DNA from: Euglena gracilis
Taxonomy: Eukaryota; Euglenida; Euglenophyceae; Euglenales
Direction: 5' to 3'
Assembly (NCBI GenBank): GCA_039621445.1
Contig: CP154957.1
Coordinates: 43,006,212-43,070,211, forward strand
DNA: 64,000 nucleotides
The notes beneath the pieces were generated by a model. That model saw only the letters and a program-made list of their open reading frames with translations, did not search any database and was not told the DNA's origin. This document shows, piece after piece, positions 20,695 through 29,600 of this stretch. Position numbers and translations under genes: made by a program. Positions within the stretch are counted from its first letter, which is position 1, and every line of letters starts with the position of its first letter.

Positions 20695-22503
20695 TCACTC
20701 CATCCCATCAAGCACCTCTCTCACATCCACGGCCAAGTCCCGTTCTTTGCAGTATTGGACCACATCTTTGTTCGTTCGGAGGAAGAAGTGGTTCAGGGGT
20801 TCCCACTGAGTGTCAGACGGGTCCCAGTTTTTCCACTGAATCAAAAATTGAAGTTTTCCGTCTTTTCTGCGGTGGTTCAGCACTTTGTCAACCTCCCATT
20901 CGTCAGGTCCGACCTCCAACTCCTGTGCCTTGCCCGACCAAAAGTAGAGGGGGACAGGGGTTGTGTTGTAGAGGTCCTCCACGTGGGGTTTGAGTTGTGA
21001 ACGGTGGGCAGGTTGTCGGTTTCCAGGTCGAAGTTCAACCACGTAGGAGTGCTGTCCTACCCGTTCCAACACCACCGCAGGTCCTTTCCACTTCGGTTCG
21101 AGTTTGTCGGTACCGGGTTGTCTTTCGGGTTGATACCAGACTTTGGAACCGATTTCCAGGGCAGGTGGTTCTCTGCGTTTTTGGTTCACCGTTTCAGCCC
21201 GTTCACGCTGTTTTTCGTTCAGGACCAGGCTCACCCACTGGTCTTGTTCCTTCATCCTTTCCAAGAACGCTGTGGCCCCTTCCGCTTCCTTTTGTGGTTG
21301 GTATGGCAATCCCGCCAACGGTCTGTGCCTGCCAAACACAATTTCGTACGGTGACAATCCCGTTTCACCTGGGACGTCGTGTAGGGCCCTCAAGGCGTTC
21401 GGTAGGAGTTCAACCCAGGGTACCCCTTTTTCAGCAGCCAGTTTTGCCAGTTTTCGGAGGACTTGTTGACCCGCTACCTCAGCCCGTCCGTTGGCTTGGT
21501 GGTGGTATGCCTGCCCGTACGCCACACGGACCCCGTGGGCAGCACACAGTGTTTTCCACCAACCGGCTGTGAAGTGGGAGCCCCGGTCGGAGCTCACCAC
21601 CGAGGGTATCCCAAAAATTCCCCACTGTTTGTACATTTCCTTTCCAACCTTTTCTGCTGTGAGTCCCTTGGCCAGGTGGGGGGTTGCAACCATCCACCCA
21701 CTCAGCCTGTCCACACACAACGCCAACGTGTCGTATTTTTTCCCGTCAAAAATCGTTTCAGGTAGTGAGAACAAATCGATGGCAACACTGTCCATCAGGT
21801 GTGCAGGAATCGGTGTCGGTTCGATGGGGCACTTGTATGGTAGGTGGCTGGGTTCTGTTGCTTGGCAGGTTTCACACATGGTCATCATTTTGCCTGTCAG
21901 TTTTTTTGCATCCTGGTGGTCCGCAAACGCAAACCACCTTCCCATCTGGTCCCACAGTCGGGCTGACCCTGGGTGCCCGGCTGTTTCGTGATGTTCCCGA
22001 ATTACGTTTCCAGTCAACCCACTTGGTACACACAGGAGACCGTTTTTGTAGAGCCTGCCGTTGTCGAATCGGTACCCGTCAGGCCAGTTTTTGAACCCCG
22101 TTTCCTTCAGGTCCTTGAGCACAGGTCCCCTCCTTGGGCAACTTTCGTACTCGTTCTTCCATTCCCTGTCCATCACCCCTTTCGGTTCCCCCTGTTGAAG
22201 CTCCGGGGCGTGCACTCCCCTTGATGGAGGTCCAACGGGTGTCCCCGTTGAGGATGACGCACCTTGCGCGTCCTGTTGTTTTGTTGAGTCTGTTGTTGTT
22301 AGGGGTTCCACAGGGTCCTCTTCCAGGGGTCTTCGCCTTGGTGGGTCTTCCTCAGTGGATGGTCCCTCGGCCGTTTTTGAATTTTCTGGGGTTTTGTTTT
22401 TTGGTTGGTCTGGTCGGATCAGGTTTCCCGCCTCAGCCGTGGTCTCCCTTGGGGTTGCCTCAGCCAGTTTTTTGCTTGGTTCCACCACAGTCGTTTCCTT
22501 CAC
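20695..22503 (-). CDS. pol: Integrase and chromodomain (pol, third segment)
   Basis: This segment inserts the cDNA into the genome. Its start is set by the frame rather than by an ATG. Seen in order: a Pro/Thr/Glu-rich linker (to ~105); the zinc-binding HHCC module (H171, H177, C210, C213); and the DDE core with D243 in AIDLFSL, D306 in SSDRGSHF and E342 in NGRAEVAG, giving the classic 35-residue D-E spacing. A basic SH3-like strand region around KVWYQPERQ follows. Residues ~535-580 form a chromodomain (DKVLNHRRKDGKLQFLIQWK, W-P motif), which in chromoviruses reads histone methylation to direct insertion. It is linked to the RNase H segment by a frameshift near 22530-22580 in an A-rich stretch. 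Confidence 0.95.
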   Translation of the reverse strand: MKETTVVEPSKKLAEATPRETTAEAGNLIRPDQPKNKTPENSKTAEGPSTEEDPPRRRPLEEDPVEPLTTTDSTKQQDAQGASSSTGTPVGPPSRGVHAPELQQGEPKGVMDREWKNEYESCPRRGPVLKDLKETGFKNWPDGYRFDNGRLYKNGLLCVPSGLTGNVIREHHETAGHPGSARLWDQMGRWFAFADHQDAKKLTGKMMTMCETCQATEPSHLPYKCPIEPTPIPAHLMDSVAIDLFSLPETIFDGKKYDTLALCVDRLSGWMVATPHLAKGLTAEKVGKEMYKQWGIFGIPSVVSSDRGSHFTAGWWKTLCAAHGVRVAYGQAYHHQANGRAEVAGQQVLRKLAKLAAEKGVPWVELLPNALRALHDVPGETGLSPYEIVFGRHRPLAGLPYQPQKEAEGATAFLERMKEQDQWVSLVLNEKQRERAETVNQKRREPPALEIGSKVWYQPERQPGTDKLEPKWKGPAVVLERVGQHSYVVELRPGNRQPAHRSQLKPHVEDLYNTTPVPLYFWSGKAQELEVGPDEWEVDKVLNHRRKDGKLQFLIQWKNWDPSDTQWEPLNHFFLRTNKDVVQYCKERDLAVDVREVLDGME

Positions 22504-23125
22504 AACCCATTTCTTTGTCGTTTTTGCAGGTTTTTGAGGTGTTTTTGAATTTTTTGAGGGGTGTCACCGTTTTCCGTTGAACCAGGCACTGTGGGCGAAT
22601 CTTCACCCGTTTTGGCTCCCCCCCTTGTTGTGACGGCCACAGTGACGGGTTCTTGAAGTTGTTTTTGTGCCTGTGTCAGGTCTGCCACGTTGATCACCAT
22701 ACAAGTTTTCTGTTCCTTTTCCTCCTGTTTGATGATTTCTTTCATGAGTCGGTCGTCCTCCTCACTCCCGTGGATACTCACGTCGGCGAATGCCTGTGAG
22801 GCGGGGTAGGCCCACCTACTCAAGGCATCGGCGACCGTGTTGTCTTTGCCAGGTACGTATGCAACGGTTATGTCGAACCGCGAAAGCAGTTCGTGCCACC
22901 TAGCCCTACGTCCAGCTGGTCCACTGGGGGTGTCCAGCGCCTCCGTTGCCCATGCCTCAATGGACTTGTGGTCCGTCAACACCAGTACCGGTTGCATTCC
23001 TATCCAGGAAGCCCATTTTTGCAGGGCCAGGATCACTGCGTAGGTCTCCTTCTCCCTAGGAGACCACGAGCGAACCTGCCCAGGTGTCAGTTTTCGTGAA
23101 CAGAAAGCTACGGGTACTGTTTTTT
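22500..23125 (-). CDS. pol: RNase H domain and linker (pol, second segment)
   Basis: RNase H removes template RNA during reverse transcription. Upstream of ~23120 the frame is that of RT. After an 8-A run (plus-strand T8 at 23120-23127) the protein continues one frame over, with PVAFCSRKLTPGQ, then YAVILALQKW, VLVLTDHKSIEAW and YVPGKDNTVADALSRW, the usual gypsy RNase H signatures. A seven-A run would restore the frame, so this looks like a one-base slip. After the domain comes a Lys/Gln/Thr-rich linker that ends at a stop at 22500, while the integrase frame has already opened. Confidence 0.9.
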
Positions 23126-26100
23126 TTGGTCATGGCTGTTGTTGGGTCTGGTTTTTCTGCAGTGTCCTCCGCAAATTGTTCCAGAGCCGCACCTACGGCT
23201 CTGCCACTTGCATCCACCCTGAGTATGAACGGTTTGTCTGGGTTCACCGTTTGCAGTTTCAGGCTTCCGAGCAGTTTTTCTTTGATGGTCTGGAAGGCTG
23301 TTCTTTCTTTTTCACCGAAAAACACAGGTGTCAGGCTTCCTTTCTTCCCCTGTCCTTTTTTCACCTTCAGTTTTTCCATCAGGTCTGCTGCCAATTCCGC
23401 GTATCCTGGGATGTATGAAGCGTAGTAGTTTGTGAATCCCAGGAAAGCCCGCAGGGCTGTGACCGTTTTGGGTTCCTCCCATTTTTCCAAGGCCATCAGT
23501 TTCCCAGGTGCTGGTTTTCGTTGTCCACCACCGAGCACGTGTCCACAGAATTCCACCTCTTTCACAAAAAATTTGCATTTCTTGATGTCTGCAACGTGTT
23601 GCTGTTTTTTCAGTGCCTCCATTACCCTTCTGATGTCCTTGTCGTGTTGTTCGAGGGTTTTTTCTTCAGTTCCCTGCCACATGGTTCCTACGATTATGTC
23701 GTCCACGTAAGGGTTTGCAATGTCCTGTACCTCCTCCAGGCTGTACTCGATCACCCTCTGGAAAATCGGTACACCGTTTTTCATTCCCATGACCACCACT
23801 CCCCACTGTTTTGTTCCCTTAGGTGTGCTGCAGCAGGTGTAGGGTCTGGACTCTGTTCTCAGTGGCACCTGGAGGAAGGCGTCTTTCAGGTCCAGTACAC
23901 TGTACAGGGCCCGTTGTCCTTGTTGAACTAGGATGTCTTCTATCCTAGGGAGGGGATGGGCGTCTGTGATTGTTGCCTCGTTCAGTGCTCTGAAATCCAC
24001 CACCCCTCTCCATTTTCCACCCTTTTTGGCCACCACGAACGTGGGGCTGGACCAGTCACTCCTCCAGTCTTCCACTTTCAGGTCCCTAACCCATTCGTCC
24101 ACCATGTCGATGAGTGCCTGTCGGCGTTCTCCTGTCATGTGGATGGGTCTTTGCCTTTTCGCCACTGTTCCCGGTTTCAGCTCGATCTTTCCAAAACCCA
24201 GTGGTCCGCGTTCTGGGGGGTCTGGGTAGATTTTGTCCCGCAAGACCACTCCTTCATAGTCCTGCCGCAGTTTTTTCACCAGTTCAGCCACTTTTTCGCC
24301 TTGTGTTTCCTGTCCTTCTGGCACCACCACAACACCGTGAACCCTGTCAGATTTCCTTGCCGAGTTCTGAAGTTGTTTTGCCAGTGTCTCCAGTGTTGTT
24401 TCGTCTTCAAACAGTTTTTCCTCGTCCTGGCCCGCTTCAGCAGGAATCTGCAAATTCATTGCTCGAACTGCCGAAATGTTTTTCTGAAGTTGGTGTATTT
24501 TCCGTTCCCTGTGTTTCTGCTCCTTCAGCTGGTGCCAACTGGACAGCAGCCGCAGTGGTTCACCGATGAGGGCCAGTGATTGTAGGTGTGGAAAAACCCC
24601 CAGTTGGTGTTGTTCCATCCACGGATACCCGAGGATGGCATCCACTTGGATGTCAGCGTCATGGAATGTTCCAATGGTGGACCATTCCCTTGTTCTGTCC
24701 GTGTTGTGCACCCGTGATGAAAACTGCAGTTCCAGTGTGACTTCGTGTAGTCCTCCTTCCATCCTTGTTCCGTCCGCTGTGATCAGGGCCAAGGGTTTTT
24801 GTGAACGTCTGAAGTTTTGTTGGGGAATCAGGTTCTTTTTCACCAGGTTTGCCTGTGCTCCCGTGTCAATCAGGGCCTGTAGGAACATTTTTTTGCCGTC
24901 CGGCAACACAGCACGGAATTCGATGAGGAGTTGTTTTGCTTTCTTTCTGCTGATGACCTGCCCCAGCAGGAGTTTGGACACCGGTTCACACAGTCGTTTT
25001 GGAAGCCGAATGTTTTGGTCAGGTTCTGTTTTGTTGGTTGAATCTGAGTTTGGCTGTCGACCTGTCAGTTCTGGGCTGGGCTGTGAGAGCATGTTTTGTC
25101 GTGCAGTCTGGGCAGGGCTGGGCTGCTGCAGCGGTTGTTGCTGCGCGGCCTGGGCTTGGCTGGTTTGCCGTAGCCGTTCGTGGAACCCCGCCAGGTCTTG
25201 AATCAGTTGTTCTGGGATCCTGAATTTTTTGAAGGCTGGGATGTTGTGTTTGTTGCTGAGTTTCACCAGGTGACCTCCACCGTTCGGGTCCAGGTTCTTG
25301 CAGGTTTTCCCGTCACACCGTTTTGCTGGTACCTGCAGGATGTCAGGGCTGCCCCAGATTCGTGTTGGTTTTTTGTAACCCCAGTCTGTGTATTGACAGT
25401 AATCCACGTCAATGTACGGGTACGGTTTCATGTAATCTCGTTTTCCCAGGTATCCGTACCTTGGGTTTTCCAACCACCATTTCTGCGGCCGCAGAAATTC
25501 CACAATTTCCAGGGCTTTCTTTGCAAGGCTGTCTCCCTTTTCCAAGTTTCTGGGTCTTGTCGTCAGGGCAATGCTGAATTCTGTGCAGGGAACTCCACAA
25601 ACCACCGTGTGGAATTCGCCAGGTTTGAAATGTTTTCTGAAGTCCCAGCCCAGTACGTCCACCTGGTAATCCGCTTTCCACCTGGTGTCTGAGTCCACCG
25701 TCACCACCTCGAAACCCATTTTTTCATACACCTTGCTGACCGATTTTGTCCCACAGAACAGGTCCAGCATTTTTGGTTTTGGTTTTTCCGCTATGGCCCG
25801 TTCTGGTGTCGCCGTGGCTGCCTGCTGCAGTTTTCTGATGTGTTTTTTGATGTGTTTTTGTGGTTTTTCTGTCCCCAAATCGGGTTTTTGTTCACCACCC
25901 CCCACCTCGTCCTCCACTGGCGGGTACTCGTGGGCTGTGCCGAACCTCACCTTGGATGTCGGGTGTAGGGGGGTGAAATGTTTGTGGAAACCTGGTAGGT
26001 ACTTGCACCGTGTTTTGTGTCCGCATACCAAAAACACTTCCACAGGCCATGGTGTATTCCTGCAGTTCTTGTCACCCTGTCCGAACAGATTTGTTCCCGC

Positions 26101-26664
26101 TGGGATGAACATTGACATCACCGCCAGCCTTTTGATTTCCCTGTACCATCGTCTGTGGACCCATCTTGGTACCATGAGAAGTGCGTGGGCCTCGTCTGTT
26201 TGGATTTTTCTCACCACCTGTGAAATTTTACTGAACGGGGGGTTCATCCACAGCAGTTTTCCGTGCCAGTTTTTTTCAAATGCGTCTGTGCCCTCGGGGC
26301 TGCCAGATCCCCACCACTGCGGGAATCTTTTGTTTTTTTCCGTTGCAAAGGCATCCAGCTGGGGCTGGACCCCGAAGTGTGAGAGAATTTCTGTCATTTT
26401 ATCTTCCTTCACGTGGTAGTTTTCAGACACCCACCGTGAAGCTGCTCTGCCGAACCTGCAGCTGACCTGTTCCCTTTTCGGTTCTGGGCTGTGGAGTCGT
26501 TTTTTTGTCAGGATGTTTTTCTTTTGGGGTTTTTTCTTACCTCCCTTACCCAGTGTGTATGACTGCTGCGGCTCTGGACCTGGTTCCCTTGTTTTGTTTT
26601 GTTGTTTCGGTTGTGTCTGCAGAGAGTCGCCCCTCTCGTCCCCTACCCTCAAGCCGCAGCCCCT
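23056..26664 (-). CDS. pol: Pol: adenine-MTase-like, cytosine-MTase-like, protease, RT
   Basis: About 1200 residues in the gag frame just after gag's UGA. There is no ATG at the start. A basic linker (1-65) leads to residues ~70-215, which resemble the phage-type N6-adenine-methyltransferase (Dam) family: LDAFATEKN, DAFEKNW and the catalytic NPPF at 137-140. Residues ~293-440 resemble C5-cytosine methyltransferases: motif I DLFCGTKSV, catalytic Cys in GVPCTEFS (356), ENP (395-397) and KKPTRIW in the motif VIII place. A Gln/Pro-rich spacer follows. The aspartic protease has LIDTGAQANLV (596-599), and RT has KWRGVVDFRALN and YVDDIIVG. Both MTase cores keep their catalytic motifs. The target-recognition part of the cytosine enzyme is short. 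Confidence 0.93.
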   Translation of the reverse strand, partial: RGCGLRVGDERGDSLQTQPKQQNKTREPGPEPQQSYTLGKGGKKKPQKKNILTKKRLHSPEPKREQVSCRFGRAASRWVSENYHVKEDKMTEILSHFGVQPQLDAFATEKNKRFPQWWGSGSPEGTDAFEKNWHGKLLWMNPPFSKISQVVRKIQTDEAHALLMVPRWVHRRWYREIKRLAVMSMFIPAGTNLFGQGDKNCRNTPWPVEVFLVCGHKTRCKYLPGFHKHFTPLHPTSKVRFGTAHEYPPVEDEVGGGEQKPDLGTEKPQKHIKKHIRKLQQAATATPERAIAEKPKPKMLDLFCGTKSVSKVYEKMGFEVVTVDSDTRWKADYQVDVLGWDFRKHFKPGEFHTVVCGVPCTEFSIALTTRPRNLEKGDSLAKKALEIVEFLRPQKWWLENPRYGYLGKRDYMKPYPYIDVDYCQYTDWGYKKPTRIWGSPDILQVPAKRCDGKTCKNLDPNGGGHLVKLSNKHNIPAFKKFRIPEQLIQDLAGFHERLRQTSQAQAAQQQPLQQPSPAQTARQNMLSQPSPELTGRQPNSDSTNKTEPDQNIRLPKRLCEPVSKLLLGQVISRKKAKQLLIEFRAVLPDGKKMFLQALIDTGAQANLVKKNLIPQQNFRRSQKPLALITADGTRMEGGLHEVTLELQFSSRVHNTDRTREWSTIGTFHDADIQVDAILGYPWMEQHQLGVFPHLQSLALIGEPLRLLSSWHQLKEQKHRERKIHQLQKNISAVRAMNLQIPAEAGQDEEKLFEDETTLETLAKQLQNSARKSDRVHGVVVVPEGQETQGEKVAELVKKLRQDYEGVVLRDKIYPDPPERGPLGFGKIELKPGTVAKRQRPIHMTGERRQALIDMVDEWVRDLKVEDWRSDWSSPTFVVAKKGGKWRGVVDFRALNEATITDAHPLPRIEDILVQQGQRALYSVLDLKDAFLQVPLRTESRPYTCCSTPKGTKQWGVVVMGMKNGVPIFQRVIEYSLEEVQDIANPYVDDIIVGTMWQGTEEKTLEQHDKDIRRVMEALKKQQHVADIKKCKFFVKEVEFCGHVLGGGQRKPAPGKLMALEKWEEPKTVTALRAFLGFTNYYASYIPGYAELAADLMEKLKVKKGQGKKGSLTPVFFGEKERTAFQTIKEKLLGSLKLQTVNPDKPFILRVDASGRAVGAALEQFAEDTAEKPDPTTAMTKKNSTRSFLFTKTDTWAGSLVVS

Positions 26665-26667
26665 TCA
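26665..26667 (-). other. In-frame UGA between gag and pol
   Basis: The context is AAG-UGA-AGG-GGC-UGC. Gag and pol share the same frame on either side, and pol has no ATG at its beginning. Stop-codon readthrough, as in some retroviruses, would give a Gag-Pol fusion. A simple nonsense mutation is the alternative. Confidence 0.85.
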
Positions 26668-29600
26668 CTTCCGTTCTGCGTTGTTTTGAACTGGCTGCCA
26701 GCGATTGCTGGAAGATGCTTCTGCCTTTGGCTGTCCCTGCGGCTGGTTGGCTGGCTCCTGTGAGTTGGTTTGCTGTGGCTGTGGTTCCGTTTTTGTTGCT
26801 GCTGGCTGTGGCTGTGGCTGCCCTTTGCCTTTTCCTTTCCCGCTCCCCTTCCCAGAATCGTATCCTTTCCCAGAGTTGTATCCCTTTCCTGAATCGTGGC
26901 CTTTGCCGTAATTCTGATTCCAGTTCTGGTTCTGGTTCCAGTTTTGGGTTGAACCCCAGTTTTGACCTTTCCCCTTTCCTTTGCCTTTGCCCCAGTCGTT
27001 TTGTCCCCAGTCTGACCAGTTGGTGTACCGTCCCTGGCCAGGCTGTTCTGAAACTGCCATGGGCACCTGCTGGCGTGGAGAAGGGGGTCTGGGTTTTTCA
27101 GGTGTTGGGGTTCGAGGTCCAGGGGAGTTGGGTCTGGAAGGTGGTGTCCGACTTCTGGATTTTGTTTTCTCCTCCTCCTTGACTTCCCTGACGTAACCCC
27201 TGCGGTCCATCGACCGTGATCTGTTTTCACGAGGTTGGTTCTGCCAGCCGTTGTACCCCCTACCCAGGGAGTCTGACTGTTGTTGGCACCTGAGTTCGGT
27301 TTCCACACGTTGGAACAGTTCATCCAGAGTCAGTCTTGCTTGCACCTGTGTGAAGTGTGGTTTATGTCCAGTCAGCAACGTTAAACCGTTTTTCATCAGG
27401 AGCAGTTCAGCAGCTCTGCTGCTGTGCAGTTGGATCCTGAAGTTTTGTCCGTCTCGTGCCACCTGAAAATTCTCACCTGTACCCACAGTTGCTGCCACCA
27501 GGTCACGAACGTCTTCCGTCGTTGCATCTGGGACGTTTGCAATGTTCGTGACCCCTTTAAGTTTCAGTGTCGGTCTGTCCTGATTTCTGCGGTCCTGCTC
27601 CCTGATGCAGCTTCTGCGTTGCGTTTCAGGCATTTTTTCAGCCACCAGGTTGTAAGCGTCTTCCTCTGATGGATTTTCCAGCCTGCTGTAGAGGAGTTTG
27701 AAATGGGCCTCAAACTCCCTCCACGCTTCCAGTGTCAGTTTTCCTTCCGTTTTTGGTGTCAGGTTTTTCAGTTCGTCTTTGATGGCTGATTGCGTGTCTC
27801 CACCGTATTTCTGGCACATCCAGTTCCAAAATTCCTGGTATTTTATTTTCTCACCGCGTTCCTGTCTGCGTTGTAGTTCCAGTTTGCTGGCACTGTCCAG
27901 GCTGCCCTCCAGCAGTGACAGTTTCAGGTCGTTGGTCAGGGACCCCTGACCGGCTGACACACGTTGCAGGTACATTGGAAATTTCACGGCAAAATCTGCG
28001 AAATTCCCCTGCAGTGTTGGTCTTACCAGGTCTTTTGTCATTGCCGCGCCCACTGGACCCAGCAGCAGCCCGAAGGATGCTGCCGGGGCCGTTGCCACGG
28101 GTGCCACCACTGTTTCCTCTCCTATGTGGTGGATGGCAGTTTGGGTAGACCCCATCTGGGGTCCCACCCAGGTTGTTGTGGCTGTGTTCTGAGTTTCGGT
28201 TTCGTCTGCCCACATGAACAAGCCCCGAGTCCGGGACTGTGGGTTTTGTTGCGTCGTCTCTGGCTGTGAGATCTGTTGAGTCGGCTGGGTTGGCTGTGGT
28301 GCTGGGCTTGTCGGGTTTGTCGTAAGAGCTGGGCTGGTCGGGACTGCAGTCGGTCGTTGTTCTGTTTGTCGAGTCAGTTGGGCAATTAACGGTGTCAAGG
28401 CAGTTTTTAGTTCTTGCTGGATGAGCTGCCCCACCAGGGAAGCCGAGTTAACGGTCCCCAGTGCTGCAGCTCCTCCTTCCGTTTTTGGGTGTGGTGTTTC
28501 GTCCCCCCAGTGCTGGCTGCTCTGGCTGAACATACCTGTCAGGGGTTGTGGGGTCACCGTCCCCGTTTGACAGGCCTGGGGTTCTGGGGTCCCCGTCCCT
28601 TGGTTTCCTGCGGGCTGGCCCCTCAGGGCTGGCCGTGGCTGGGCCAGGGGTTGTGGGGTCCCCATCCCCGTTGGCCAGGCCTGGGGTTCTAGGGTCCCCG
28701 TCCCGTGTTGTCTTGTGGGCTGGCCCCTCGGGGCTGGTGGGGGCTGGTTCTGGGGTTGTGGGGTCCCCGATCCCCGTTGGCCCGCGGCCCTGTCTGCCCC
28801 CTGGGGGGGTTGTTCAGTCCGTTGGGCCGTTGTGGCTGCCCCTGGCTGTCCAGCCTGGGTCCTCGAGGGAGGCCCACTGGCCAGGGGGCTGGCCCCTGAC
28901 TCTGGCCCGAAGGCCCCTGTGCAGGCTGGGCGAGAGGAGATGCAAAGATTTTCAAAAAGTCTGGGTATTTCAGCCAGGCTAGGGCTGGGGGTTGTGATTT
29001 GCTGGGTGTTTTGCCTTTCCAGTTTTTCAGTCAGGTTTTCAGTCGTTTTTGTCACAGTACTGATTTTTCTGTCCAGGGTCACCAGCTGTTCTGTCCACCG
29101 TTTCTGCTGTGTTTGCAGTTCCGTGGTCAGAGAATGTAAATGCTGCCAAATGCCGTTGTCATGTGTCTCCCGTTCTGCAGTTTTTGTTGTCAGACCAGCC
29201 AGTTTTGCTTCCAGTTGACCGACCCTGGTTGTCATTGAGCCAATGGCAGATGTCATTTCCAGCCATTTAGCTTGTTCAGATGTGGCATGTGTTCCCGTTT
29301 TAATGGCCCCTTTTTGCAGTTCACCCAGCAGTTTGTGAGTCGTTTGGGCTGTTTCGTCCACCCTGTCACCCAGGTTGCCGACCTCCTGGTGCAGACGTTC
29401 AGTGCGTTGTTTGTGTTTTTCTTCGTTGGAGGTCAGAGTTTCCACCTGTCGTTTCAGTCTGCCGATTTCCTCGTTCAGCTGTGTAATCTGCTGCTGCTGA
29501 TCTGGGCTTTTCTGCAGTTCGACCAGTTTTTTGTGCAGGTAATCACAGTTTTGAATGGTTGTTGTCGTTTTTGTTTCCTGCTGCTGAACCCGTCCTGCCA

